The notes: generated by a model not told the origin, from the sequence alone. Counted from the first letter of the stretch, positions 29,208-39,446 are shown. The stretch: 64,000 bases of DNA from Symbiodinium natans (GCA_905221605.1 CAJNDS010002269.1:236001-300000), one strand, 5' to 3'. A program made the numbers and translations.

Positions 29208-29252
29208 CTCCCTTCCTCTGCGGCTTAATTGCGGCCTTTTGCCTCGTAGCTT
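29208..29252 (-). CDS. Putative small exon
   Basis: From GTTGAAG| to GGGAG|GTCCCC. Reads ATRQKAAIKPQRKG, basic and helical. Confidence 0.4.
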
Positions 29253-29744
29253 CTTCAACCCTAACCCTAAACCCTAAACCCTAAACCCTTTGAAACCCTA
29301 AACGGCGCTAAACCCTAAACCCTTTTAAACCCTAAAGCCCTAAGCCCTATAAGCCGTAAGGCACAAAGAACCCGAGCCCAGCATCCAGGGATGTCGCAGG
29401 GTTGGGGTGGGGGGAAGCGCGGGGGGGGGGGGGGGGGTTCGGGTGAGAACTTGACACCCTAAAAGCCGCAAACCCTTCAACCTAAACCCAAAACCCTCAA
29501 ACTCCAAACCCTTTCCGCCCCAAAACCGCCTAAAGCCCTAGACCCCCTTCAGCCCTAAACCCCTCCCCCCCCCCCTATACACCCCATATCCCCCTGTTAT
29601 AGCCCCGCTTATACCCCCTGTTTTTGCCCCCCTTATACCCCCGTAGACCCCTTAAGGCTCAGGATTTATAGGGCATTGGGTTTAGGGCCCTAAACCCTAA
29701 ACCCTCAACCCTAAACCCCAAACCCGAAACCCTAAACCCCAAGC

Positions 29745-29809
29745 CTGCTTGAGCCGGAGGATCAGATCCTCCGCCTCTCGCTCCTTGGCAGCCTTCTCTT
29801 CAAAGGCAC
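29745..29809 (-). CDS. Putative coiled-coil exon
   Basis: From GCTCCAG| to AAGCAG|GCTTGG, an apparent GC donor. Reads AFEEKAAKEREAEDLILRLK, a highly charged helix. Confidence 0.55.
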
Positions 29810-30009
29810 CTGGAGCAACACCACGGGGGTTTGGGGTATTTCTGAGAGCATTAAGACCTCTAGGGTTTCAGGGGGGTTTAGGGTATGTTTTCCTGGGTTT
29901 ATAAGGGCTTTAGGAACCTTGCAGAGCCGATTTTAAATCCCAACGTTCCCTAACCCTTGGAGTGAAGCCAAAAACCCCTACATCCTTCAACCCTAAACCT
30001 CAAATTCCC

Positions 30010-30147
30010 AAGCCGCATCTAAACCCTAAACCCTAAGCCCTGAATAACCCTAAGCCCTAAGCCCTAAGCCCTAAGCCCTGAGCCCTAAGCCCTAAGCCCT
30101 AAGCCCTAAGCCCTAAACCCTAAACCCTAAACCCTAAACCCTAAACC
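30010..30147. repeat. CCCTAAG variant array passing into CCCTAAA
   Basis: Ten or more CCCTAAG units in tandem, followed directly by CCCTAAA units. The sharp change of unit suggests separate local amplification. Confidence 0.9.
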
Positions 30148-30159
30148 TCAGGGGCTTAC

Positions 30160-30226
30160 CCGCCTCGATGCTCCACTGCCTTCCCGATCACCTCGCGAGC
30201 GGACGTTTCGCCCTGGCCCAAGGCAG
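30160..30226 (-). CDS. Putative exon with GTAAGC donor
   Basis: From CCAAACAG| to GGCGG|GTAAGC. Reads ALGQGETSAREVIGKAVEHR. It is squeezed between a CCCTAAA array and a TTTAGGG array, each within 15 bp. Confidence 0.66.
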
Positions 30227-30402
30227 CTGTTTGGGGGGTCAGGGTTTAGGGTTTAGGGTTTAGGGTTTAGGGTTTAGGGTTTAGGGTTTAGGGTTTAGGG
30301 TTTAGGGTTTAGGGTTTAGGGTTTAGGGTTTAGGGTTTAGGGCTCCGGGGTGGCCTTCAGGGCCTCAGGGCCTCTTGAATTTGGGATGCTTTTTTTGCTT
30401 AC

Positions 30403-30448
30403 CTTCGGACGATCCGACAGGCAGTAATTAGGGTTGGCTTTGCAGCTT
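30403..30448 (-). CDS. Putative small exon with GTAAGC donor
   Basis: From ATTCCCAG| to CCGAAG|GTAAGC. Reads SCKANPNYCLSDRPK. Its phase matches the exon at 30,549-30,623. Confidence 0.45.
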
Positions 30449-30548
30449 CTGGGAATTTTGAGGCGCCTGGACGAGTTTGTACCCGGACCTAGATCCTCCA
30501 AAGCCTTCCAAGCCCCAGAAAACCCTAAACCTGAGCCCCAAACCTTAC

Positions 30549-30623
30549 GCCGGTCCAAGGGAGGTCTGCCAAAAGGAGCCGCCCTCATCCGCGCGCGCCT
30601 TGATGATCCGCGATATTCTGATT
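30549..30623 (-). CDS. Putative exon with GTAAGG donor
   Basis: From CCTCCAG| to CCGGC|GTAAGG. Reads IRISRIIKARADEGGSFWQT, then SLGP. Confidence 0.6.
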
Positions 30624-30938
30624 CTGGAGGTTCCTTTATCGGGTCTCCAACACCCCCCCCCCCTCCCCCCCCTACCCCATGGGATCCGGGGCACCCTAAA
30701 CCCTCAAGCCCTAGACCCTGCAAAAAACACCGCCTGAACCTGACACCCTAAATTATCAAGACATCTAAAAGCCTCCTAAAACCCCCGGAAAGACAAAACA
30801 ACCCTATACCCTAAACCGTAAACCCTAAACCCTAGACCCTAAACCGTAAACCCTAAACCCTAAACCTAAAAAACCCAAAAAAATCCCTAAAAAACCCTAA
30901 ACAAAAGCCCAGCACCCAAAAAAAGCCCTTTGCCCCAC

Positions 30939-30968
30939 TCGCGGCCTCAAGGTCCCCGAGGTCCTTGC
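30939..30968 (-). CDS. Possible micro-exon
   Basis: From TACCAAG| to GCGA|GTGGGG. Reads KDLGDLEAA, helical like its neighbours. Confidence 0.33.
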
Positions 30969-31258
30969 CTTGGTAACCATATGGGGAGTTTTAGGAGTTC
31001 GGGTTTAGGGTTTAGGGTTTAGGGCTTAGGTTTAGGGTTTAGGGTTTAGGGTTTAGGGTTTAGGGTTTAGGGTTTAGGGTTTAGGGTTTAGGGTTCGGGG
31101 GGTCCCTTCTTGGGGGTCCCTTTTTAAAGGGTGCCGCCTTATAATGGGCACACCAAAAAGGGACCCATGGGGTTGTGTGCACTTTATTCGGGGAACCCTA
31201 AACCCTAAACCCTAAACCCTAAACCTTAAACCCTAAAGCCTTACTACCCTAACCCCTA

Positions 31259-31260
<2 letters not shown>

Positions 31261-31317
<57 letters not shown>
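31261..31317. repeat. Pure poly-C, 57 bp, at a splice donor
   Basis: 57 uninterrupted C. On the gene strand the intron downstream of the exon at 31,320-31,394 begins GTG and then runs through this homopolymer as G. Length may be unreliable. Confidence 0.85.
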
Positions 31318-31319
31318 AC

Positions 31320-31394
31320 TCTGAGGGCGAGCAAGTTGCAGAGCGTGAGGAGCTCCTCGGCCAGCTCCTTCGCCTTGTCCACCTGGCCCAGAAC
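31320..31394 (-). CDS. Putative coiled-coil exon
   Basis: Twenty-five codons from TGCGCCCAG| to CTCAGA|GTGGGG. Reads VLGQVDKAKELAEELLTLCN, a clean amphipathic helix. Confidence 0.62.
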
Positions 31395-31679
31395 CTGGGC
31401 GCATGGGCAGGTGCAGGGGAAAATTCGGGTTCTTTTTGATGTTTTTCTAGGTTTTTTTTTGTTTGGGGGAGGGGAGGGGTTAGGTGTTCAGGGGAGAATT
31501 AAAGGGCTTTTTAGGAGGTTTTAAGGGGTTGAGGGTTTGGCAACGAACCTGCGCATGGCAGGCGGAGTTTTGGGGGGGGGGGGGGGGGGGCTTTTAGGGT
31601 TTAGTAATTTAGGGTTTAGGGTTTAGGGGTTTAAAGTTTGGGGTTTAGGGCCTGCCCAGAAGCATGGCAGGTTGGGGTA

Positions 31680-31860
31680 GGGGTTTAGGGTTTCGGGGTT
31701 TGGGGTGTAGGGGTGTAGGGGTTTAGGGTTTCGGGGTTTGGGGTGTAGGGGTGTAGGGGTTTGGGCTTTAGGGGTGTAGGGGTGTAGGGGGTTTAGGGGT
31801 TTAGGGGTGTAGGGGTGTAGGGGTGTAGGGGGTTTAGGGGTGTAGGGGTTTAGGGGTTTT
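31680..31860. repeat. GTAGGGG / TTTAGGGG variant array
   Basis: Alternating GTGTAGGGG and GTTTAGGGG units, a higher-order variant not seen elsewhere in the window. Confidence 0.85.
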
Positions 31861-32399
31861 GTGTAAGATTTTCGCGTTCGGGGTTTCAGGTTCCGCGAAG
31901 GGACTTGGAGGCTCCTAAGGGTTAAGGGTTTAGGATTTCGGGTTTCGGGTTTGAGGTTTCGGGTTTAGGGGTTCAGTAGTTCAGGGCTTTAGGACGTTTG
32001 GGGTATTAGGTCTTGGGCTTTAGTTTAGTTAGGATGTTAGGGTTGTAGGATGCTGGGGCCTGGGGATAGAGGGTGGCGAAGGGGTTTCGAGATGTTGCTG
32101 ATTTAGGGTATTTTGAGCTAGCTACGGCTGCAGGGCTTTGGGAGAGACTTAGCTCAGATCAATGGCTCCCGACCACCGGCTCGACCCTAGGCCAAGCACC
32201 TGGCGAAGGAAACAAAGCACTTGAAAGTCAAAATCCCAACCCTTCAAGGGCAGTTGCAGGCGGGAGGGGCGTCACAACTGAAAATCCTAAGCTCGACATC
32301 CTCAACTCTCCTGCTAGCAAGCTCACAAAACCAGTCCTAAACCCTAAACCCTAAACCCCAAACCCTAAACCCCAAACCCCAAACCCTAAACCCTTCTAC

Positions 32400-32490
32400 C
32401 ATGCCGCAGCTCCACCCGTGCACGAAGCTCCAATGCAGCTGAGGCCGTGGCCATGTTCAGAGCCGCCATCTGCTGCAACGCCTGCCGGAA
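32400..32490 (-). CDS. Putative helical exon
   Basis: Thirty codons plus one base from AAGCCCCCAG| to GGCATG|GTAGAA. Reads FRQALQQMAALNMATASAAL, then ELRARVELRH. Its phase matches the exon at 33,126-33,193. Confidence 0.62.
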
Positions 32491-32509
32491 CTGGGGGCTT
32501 CTGGCTTAA

Positions 32510-32698
32510 AACATAAGAACTGGCACCCCAGAACTGGCCACGCAGTACGAACATAGTGATAATAGCAATGAGAGTTATGATGAGGAATAATACCATAACG
32601 CAGATTCTAATGGTACACTGTCTCTTCACCCACGCGCCACGAACAGCCCTCAACTCTTCCGGGGGTGTGACCATGGGTGCATGGATCAACTGCACCAC
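32510..32698 (-). CDS. Possible membrane-segment exon (weak)
   Basis: The minus frame reads PPEELRAVRGAWVKRQ, then a hydrophobic run ICVMVLFLIITLIAIITMFV. The hydrophobic part lies over a TGATAATAGCAATGA-type simple sequence like that at 536-580, and the flanking exons join in phase without it, so it may be repeat-derived. Confidence 0.25.
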
Positions 32699-33125
32699 TT
32701 ACCCCGAAACCCTAAAGCCTAAAGGGGGTTTCGGGTGGGTTTAGTAGGCTGAGGGTGAGAGGCAAAGCCATGAGATTCGACCGGGAATTTAGGGTTTGGT
32801 GCCTTGGGTGGGGGAGTGCAAGTGCCCCCGGTTATTGCTGGAGTTCCCCGGCCTCTAATCCTAGGTAAAAAGCATGAACCTCCAAATGCGCACCTTTCGA
32901 CAACCCAGGGCCCACCCATTCTTGAACCCGAATCCACACCGGTTTTTGGATAGGGGCACAACAGACCCCACAACTGACAAACCTTACTGTGCCAGTGTAG
33001 CTTCTAGTAGTAGGGGAGACTCTGAGAGCAATCATGGAGCTGCTCCGATCGGACTTGTGGTCACTAAGGTGTTCGGGCGCCTGGCTTGTTCTACCGGGAA
33101 GGGGTGAACCCCAAAGCCCTTGCAC

Positions 33126-33193
33126 CTCAGCCTTGTACTTCTTGGAGTTCAGGTTCCGCGACGCCTCAAGAATCTTCTCCGCCTGCTTGGAGG
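33126..33193 (-). CDS. Putative coiled-coil exon
   Basis: From CCCACGAG| to GCTGAG|GTGCAA. Reads SKQAEKILEASRNLNSKKYK. Confidence 0.66.
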
Positions 33194-33482
33194 CTCGTGG
33201 GGTTTTGCGGTTGAGGGTTCAGAGTTTCGGGTCTAATTACTTGCAGGTTCTTGTGCAGCTCTAATAAGGGAAAGAAGTACCTACAGACACAAATGCAATC
33301 CCTACACCTTGAAACGCCTTCATGCATCCAAATGCCCAAAACCCAGGTGCCAGCGCGAAGTTGTCTGTCTGCTTCTCAGTTTCCACTGCAGACCCTTTAG
33401 AATATGGCAACTCCGGAGGGCGCGAATATACTGCGCCTGCCGCCTAACATACACATGGCTTCCAAGGAGAAAGCGATTTCAC

Positions 33483-33524
33483 GCTCGTGAACACACCATT
33501 GCACCGTTTGGAGGCAGACCCTGC
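33483..33524 (-). CDS. Putative exon downstream of a family-1 element
   Basis: The element terminus GGGCTACCAAG| forms its acceptor. Reads QGLPPNGAMVCSR up to CGAGC|GTGAAA. It joins in frame to 33,665-33,771. Confidence 0.5.
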
Positions 33525-33664
33525 CTTGGTAGCCCAGTAACCATATATTACAATAAGGGCACCCTTTTTTGGGGCTGGTTGTTTCATAAGGAAACCCATA
33601 ACCAAAACCCTAAACCCTAAACCCTAAACCCTAAGAAAAAAGGTAAAGGGTACCACTGGGCTCC
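33525..33664. mobile_element. Family-1 introner-like element containing a CCCTAAA array
   Basis: The left end CTTGGTAGCCCAGTAACC and the right end GGTACCACTGGGCTCCCAAG are imperfect inverted repeats. Interior AAGGGCACCCTTTTTTGGGG and GGTTGTTTCATAAGG are shared with other members. Four CCCTAAA units sit inside, where other copies have only AACCCAGAACC or similar. Coding frames on both sides meet exactly at its ends. Confidence 0.75.
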
Positions 33665-33771
33665 CAAGGTGCTTTTAACTGAGTCTCACGTAGGGCAGCT
33701 GGCGCTTCGTTCGGAGTACTTGGGACCTTGCTGCCGCCCCCAGGAACCTTCAAGTGAGCCCTACGTACGCC
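33665..33771 (-). CDS. Putative exon upstream of a family-1 element
   Basis: From GGGCCCAG| reads GVRRAHLKVPGGGSKVPSTP, then NEAPAALRETQLKAP, ending CACCTTG at the element. The first intron bases here are GG (GGAGCC) where other copies have GT, so this donor may have decayed or the base may be wrong. Confidence 0.55.
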
Positions 33772-33903
33772 CTGGGCCCCCTCTTGCCAAGGTTCCGGGC
33801 CGGGTGACTTCCCTTTCACCCTAAAACCCAACCCTGAAACCTAAATCCTGAAGCCTAAACCCTCTGACCCGAAAACCGAACCCCCTAAACCCCGAAATCC
33901 CGC

Positions 33904-33960
33904 CCTCCGCCTCGGCCAGTGCTTCCTTCTTCTTGTCCATACCCACAAGCGCCTGAAGTG
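33904..33960 (-). CDS. Putative coiled-coil exon
   Basis: From CCCCCGAG| to GCGGAGG|GCGGGA (GC donor). Reads LQALVGMDKKKEALAEAE. Confidence 0.5.
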
Positions 33961-34239
33961 CTCGGGGGGGCTTCTTAAAGGGTTTCTAAGCTCGGCAAGG
34001 ATTCAGACATTTAGGGTAGAGGCTTTTGGGCTATGTAGGGCTTTTGCAGAACCACCCAAAGCCTACAGTTTGAGGTCTTTGGGTGCAGGGTTAGAGGGCT
34101 TCTCGCTTTGAAAGGCTCAGGCTTCGGCTGTTTAAATGGTTTTAAGTGTTGGGGGTTGAGGGCTTCGGGTTTGGGGACTTTGTGTGCTACGGGGTTGAGG
34201 CCCTAGGCTTCGGTTCTAAGGCTCCAAGCACGCCAGGGT

Positions 34240-34480
34240 TGATATGCAACTGCTTGCAGCACTCTCGCTTGCGGCCCGCGACGTTGTCCGCAGCTGGACA
34301 TGACGCGTGCATGTTTTGCACAGCGCGAGACCCGAAGACGAAGCTGAGGGCCTCAGCGGCCTTGGCTTCCGCGGGCTGAGCAGGCTCGCCTCTGCACTTT
34401 ATTCGTGCACGGTGTTGCATGCGACTTTCTGTAAGGTCCTCCACAGTGGCACAGGAAAAAACCCATGAACTCAAGTGGAT
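34240..34480 (-). CDS. Possible exon in a 177-codon open frame
   Basis: Part of a minus frame open over 34,187-34,720. The best segment reads EPAQPAEAKAAEALSFVFGS, then RAVQNMHASCPAADNVAGRK. The flanking exons at 34,955 and 33,904 do not constrain it. Boundaries unknown. Confidence 0.3.
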
Positions 34481-34954
34481 CTGGGGCTGGGTTGCAGTAA
34501 GGGAACCCCGGTTACGGGTTCGTGGCTTTAGGGTGTAGGGTGCCGGCTTGGTTCTTGGCGTTTTGTAGCGAGCTGAGGAGACATGGGGTAACGTGGCTTG
34601 TCCCCTGCTCCTACCCCACACCAACGCTGGCACAGAACATCTTCTACTTCCTAGTTTGTAGCGGAAGTTACTTCGGCGAGGGATGTCGAAGCCAAGGCGG
34701 CGGGTGTCTGAATCTGACAAAAACTAAGCCCCAACCTCGAGACCTTTAACGTTGAACCGCAAGTTCTATAGAATCCCCCGAAGGCCCCCCTCATCAGAAG
34801 ATCCTAAGGCCCGGAACCCCAAAAGCCCAAGCACCTAATTTCGGGCCTCTATGGCTTCGATAGGGTTTCTAAGGTTTCTTGGGTTGATAGGGTTTAAAAA
34901 AGCCTATCCGAACACTAAACCCTAAAACCCACCTCTCAAGAGCTATAAGAGCAC

Positions 34955-35026
34955 CGCCTTCAGGACGCAGCCGCGCATGCGGGGCAGTGCCCACTTGTCC
35001 CCCGAGCCCAGGAGCGCCGAAAGCTC
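34955..35026 (-). CDS. Putative exon with strong acceptor
   Basis: Twenty-four codons from CTCTTTCTGCAG| to AAGGCG|GTGCTC. Reads ELSALLGSGDKWALPRMRGC, then VLKA. The pyrimidine-rich acceptor is among the best in the window. Confidence 0.66.
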
Positions 35027-35511
35027 CTGCAGAAAGAGCAAATGGTGGGTTTAGGGAAACATGTATGCGTAGGGTTTAGGGTTTAGGGTTTCGGGTTTAG
35101 GGGTTTAGGGGTTAGGGTGTAGGGTGTAGGGTGTAGGGTTTAGGGTTTAGGGTTTAGGGTTTAGGGTTTAGGGTTTAGGGTTTACGGTTTAGGGTTTAGG
35201 GTTCAGGATTGAAGGTACCGGGTTCGGGCCTAAGTAGAAATGAGCCTAAGTGTGCAGCATCTATGCAGAAGCCAGATCTTAAACCTCAAACCCCAAACCA
35301 TTCCAACCCCCGCCCTCCACATCACGTAGATCAGCCTCACAAAGACCTGTGATTGTGGTTGCTTCTTTGAGCACCACAATCAGGGTTCTGGTAATAAAGC
35401 CCCCTTTGCAAGACACCGACGACTGAGCACACCTCATTGGCCCCGTAACCCACAACCCCCCCCCCCCCCCCAACCCTCGCCCCCTTAATAAAAGAGCTGG
35501 GTTTTGGGGCG

Positions 35512-35592
35512 TCATTATGGTCTAATTTATACAGGGACCCCAACAAGGGAATCATATGAGCAATTCTTGCCGACCCCTATATTCCTCCTGTC
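35512..35592. mobile_element. Family-3 short element
   Basis: Carries ATACAGGGACCCCAACAAGG and TGCCGACCCCTATA. Confidence 0.5.
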
Positions 35593-35687
35593 CAAACCCT
35601 AAACCCTAAACCCTAAACCCTAAACCCTAAACCCATAAACCCTAAACCCTAAACCCTAAACCCTCAACCCTCAACCCCTCCCCCGTC

Positions 35688-35742
35688 CTGCTTGGCTCGC
35701 TGGAGGCACTCCTTGCGCTGCTCCAGGCGTATCATGGCCTGC
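35688..35742 (-). CDS. Putative coiled-coil exon
   Basis: From CACGCTTAG| to AAGCAG|GACGGG (GA donor). Reads QAMIRLEQRKECLQRAKQ. Confidence 0.52.
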
Positions 35743-35766
35743 CTAAGCGTGAAGATTAGGCTCCCG

Positions 35767-35997
35767 AAGGGTCCATGTACTATAAAGGCCGGTGGCCTCT
35801 TTATCTGCTACCCTTATGCCTTCTCATAGCCCCTAGATACCCTTATAAGAAACCCCCTATTAAACAGAAAACCTACTTAAAGAGACCACCAACACATTTA
35901 ATCCATGTACCTAATTATTACATACTTGGGCTTTTAGGTGCCTCCTATACAGGGACTTTCGGGCCCAAGTAGATAGTCATGAGGTACATGGACCCTT
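35767..35997. mobile_element. Family-4 inverted-repeat element, 231 bp
   Basis: Perfect 14-bp termini AAGGGTCCATGTAC and GTACATGGACCCTT. AT-rich interior without coding capacity. It lies just upstream (gene sense) of the exon at 35,688-35,742. Confidence 0.75.
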
Positions 35998-36389
35998 AGG
36001 CCGGCTTGGCCGTAAGCATGAAGGCCGAGAAACCTCAAACCTGAATCCCTCAACCCGAAGCCCCAGAAGCCTTGATCCCTATGTGCCCGAAGCCAACTTT
36101 CAAGAACACCCCTAAAAACCCGAAATCGTGCATCAAAGAGGGTGCTTAAACAAAAAAACCTGTCTTCATGAAAAAGCCCTACAACCCCTAAAATCGTGCA
36201 TCAAACCCCTAGGTTGTTCCCAGGTCTTGCATCGGGCTCCAGAGCTTAGGGCGAGCGACCAAACGAATCGGAGCTGGCGGCTAGGGAAGGTCCAGGATTT
36301 AGGGTGCCATTTGAAGTTTAGGGTTTAGGGTTTAGGGTTTGAAGTTTAGGGTTCTGAAGTTTAGGGTTGAAGGTTTTAGGGTACGGTAC

Positions 36390-36454
36390 CAGTTGCACCA
36401 AGCTGCACCCAAATGTCCATGGTCGCAGCGGCCAGCATATCGCTGGTCTGCTGC
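36390..36454 (-). CDS. Putative exon
   Basis: From TACCCCAG| to CAACTG|GTACCG. Reads QQTSDMLAAATMDIWVQLGA. Confidence 0.6.
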
Positions 36455-36622
36455 CTGGGGTATCATAACCCTAAACCCTAAACCCTAAACCCTAAACCCT
36501 AAACCCTAAACCCTAAACCCTGAACGAAGGTCTGGCCTTTGAGGACTTTCAGGGTTTAGGATTTCAGGGTGAAAGGTTTACCTTTATTCCCCAAAACCAA
36601 CATGATTTGTAGGTTGCTATAC

Positions 36623-36720
36623 CTTGGGATGTTCCCCCTTATACTATCAGTCCTAAACAGGGAGTACAAGAGGGGTACGAAAGATGTCAAGGACCGCTAG
36701 TACAAGGGGGAACATCCCAG
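36623..36720. mobile_element. Family-2 inverted-repeat element
   Basis: Termini CTTGGGATGTTCCCCCTTAT and ACAAGGGGGAACATCCCAG. Inner AGTCCT and AGGAC also pair, so the single strand can fold into a long hairpin. Confidence 0.8.
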
Positions 36721-36724
36721 ATGA

Positions 36725-37440
36725 TATCCCTCGATTCTTAGGTAACCTGCATAAACATAGATTTTGGGTTCTGAAGGGAGGGCTTTTTGCAAAGGGGTGC
36801 TAGGGTGTGGGTGTACTTCACCACCAGGTGGCTGGGACGTCATAAGATAAAGAAAACGCTGCACCCCTCCTGGCCCCCCCTCCTCCCTAGAGCCCTGAAA
36901 GCCAAGATAGCTTCACATCGGCTCCCAAGGGGCCCTAAGAACAGGAGCCTCAATAAGTAGATCCACATGTAGGTAGAACTTTCATAATATAACCATCAGC
37001 TACGCCATAAGACTTACCATCACCTGTATGCTCTAGAAGTCCTATGCCCTCTGTTCTCAGCGACCCAACCACTCCAACTGCTCACTCTCGGGCCTTTTTT
37101 TAGGGATTGAGGGCTCTTAGAGTCCCAAGGAAGGAGTCATGTGCAAGGACACTCCAACAAGCTCACGAGTTCCCCTAGGTACCCTAAAGGGCGAATGTCC
37201 CTCATCTCCAAGAAAGCCTCATACCCCTGAACCCCGAAGTCCCTCATCCCCATATCCCTAAATCCGAGCTCCTCAAAACCTTGAGCCGTAAACCCGAATT
37301 CCGGGGATTCTCTTGTTCCTCAAACCCGCAGCCAGCAACCCCCTAAACGTCCATTCCCGCCAAAACCCTCAACCCCAGTCCCGAAGCACGAAAGCCGAGA
37401 ACCTGTAAACCCTGAACCCTAAACTCAAAACCCTAAACCC
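36725..37440. other. Intron-like stretch
   Basis: Decayed heptamers and single-copy DNA; no convincing exon on either strand. Confidence 0.4.
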
Positions 37441-37451
37441 TAAACCCTAAC

Positions 37452-37505
37452 AGTTGACCCGAGCCGCTGGAAGAGCTGGAGGGCCTTCTCGGAGGCCTTC
37501 TTGGC
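37452..37505 (-). CDS. Putative coiled-coil exon
   Basis: Eighteen codons from CCACCACAG| to TCAACT|GTTAGG. Reads AKKASEKALQLFQRLGST. The donor is formed where the exon meets a CCCTAAC unit. Confidence 0.6.
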
Positions 37506-38201
37506 CTGTGGTGGGGTTTCAACGTCGTTTTCTGAGTTGTCCAGTACCTAGGGGTTTTAAAGGTTAACCTTTGGGATTGTAAGGGGAATATACTAACCCA
37601 AAAAGGTTAAAGGTTACCTACTCTACTACTAAGTTTTTGGGGGTGGAGGGGTGAGGGCTTGGGCCCGAGGTTTCCGGAGCAACGGTTACTGTTCGCCGTA
37701 CTTCACAAGCTCAGACGCAACTAGGGTTTAGGGTTTAGGGTTTAGGGTTTCGGGTTTAGGGTTTAGGGTTTAGGGTTTAGGGGTACCCATGAACCTTCAA
37801 GTCAACCCCCAAAAACGTGACATGGACGAAGCTTGCACCCTGTTCCAATCAAGAGTCAGGCGTAACATGCCACCCCTCTGACTTCCCAGGAACCAGACTT
37901 TCTAGTATAGACCTCAACCCTACAAACCTTAAACCCTTAACCGTGAATGAGTAGGCACCCCTTGAGGGGGTTTCGGGTAGCGCCCAGAAACTAGGGCAGG
38001 ATTACGAGCAACACGGGCGCTTCGCGAGCACGCCGCCTTGTGACCAAAACCCTAAACCCTAAACCCCCTCGTACCCTGGACCCCTCAACCCTATATGAAA
38101 CCCTAAGCCTTAAACCGTAAGCCTTAAACCCTAAGCCCTTCACCCCCTAAAATCCCTGGACCCCTCAACCCCAAAGCCCCAAAAGTCCTTGAGTTGATCA
38201 C

Positions 38202-38231
38202 CCCTCAGTCGCCTTCAGCGGCTGTCCGAAG
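38202..38231 (-). CDS. Possible micro-exon
   Basis: From CTCACCTCAG| to GAGGG|GTGATC. Reads FGQPLKATE. Confidence 0.3.
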
Positions 38232-39258
38232 CTGAGGTGAGCTTTGGAGATGCTCAGGAGGCACAAGGCCTGGCTTCTTTGTTCAGGGCAAGGGTTTCGT
38301 TTTAGGATCTGGTAAGGGTCTTAGGGCTTCGAGTTGAAAGTTGAGGGTGTACGGCTTGGAGTATAGGTTCATAAGTAGGGTGTCTATACCGAGTTATGAA
38401 GGAATACAGACGCCAAATGACTCACATCTCCGCCCCACCCCTCCCCATCCATGGCCCTTTAAACAAGTCCTACACCCCAACCCTTAAGTGAAGCCATCTT
38501 AAGCGAAGCTACCCTAAATCCTAACAGAACACCCTAAAAACCCGGACGCCCCACGACCGCAAACCCCAAGCACTAAAGCCAATTTAGGGAGGGGTCAAAA
38601 AATGGGTTTAGGGTGTAGGGTTTAGGGTTTGGGGTTTTGGGGCAAACCAATCGGCTAAAGGGTTCACGCCCACAAATCCAACTCCCGGGTTGCGAGGTTT
38701 CGGACTTGGGGCTTGGGGTTTTGGGGTTTGGGGTTTAGGGTTTAGGGTTTAGGGTTTAGGAGCTTAGGAGCTTAGGGGTTGAGGGGTTTAGGCGTTTTAG
38801 GGTCTGGGGCTTTGGGTTAGGGCATTGGGGGTTTTAGGGTTCAGGGGTTAGAGCCCCCATACTTCTAACCGGTTCAAAGGCCAGAAGCCCAAAACCCTAA
38901 ACCGAACTCCGGCTTGTCGGCCCTCCCAGCAGAACTGCTAATGGCCTATTCCTTTGCCCAGGTACCTACGATAAGGCTCCTAGAGGGGTTACATATGGGC
39001 ACTCTAGAAGCTACATCAGCATTGTGGGAAGCCATGCGCCTGGAACGAGCTTAGAGTAAGTGTACCAGGCAAGGCGCATCCCGAAGCCGAGCGCCCTAAA
39101 CCCTTTGGCCCGAAAGCTTCGATTTTTTGCGGGGGGGCCACACTCTGAACCCCTAAACCCTCAGCCCCTGTAATACTCAGCCCCTAGAGTCCTAAAAAAA
39201 ATCAGCTGCACCAAAGAGTGAGGTTGCCCTGAGCCCTCTGATTTCATCATTGATAGGG

Positions 39259-39364
39259 CTTGGGATGTTCCCCCTTATACTAAGAGTCCTTAATCGGCAT
39301 AAGAGGGGGTGGGGGTACGATAATCCCTATGAAGGACTGTTAGTAGAAAGGGGAGCATCCCAAG
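39259..39364. mobile_element. Family-2 inverted-repeat element
   Basis: Termini CTTGGGATGTTCCCCCTTAT and AAAGGGGAGCATCCCAAG. Inner AGAGTCCTTAA and GAAGGACTGTTAG pair as in the copy at 36,623. Confidence 0.8.
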
Positions 39365-39397
39365 GTCGGGGGTGTTAGGCCAATGGAGAGCTCATAC

Positions 39398-39446
39398 GTG
39401 GTAAGGGACCCTCCTCAGGTCCATCCTCTGAGCCGAATTTCAAGCC
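39398..39446 (-). CDS. Putative exon with GTATGA donor
   Basis: From TCAGCCCAG| to CCAC|GTATGA. Reads GLKFGSEDGPEEGPLP, acidic. In phase with 39,622-39,675. Confidence 0.42.

Noticed and set aside
38195-38245. Plus-strand exon ending GCTGAG|GTGAGC
   Set aside because: The donor is good, but the strand disagrees with all neighbours and the upstream frame is short; the minus reading was kept at low confidence.
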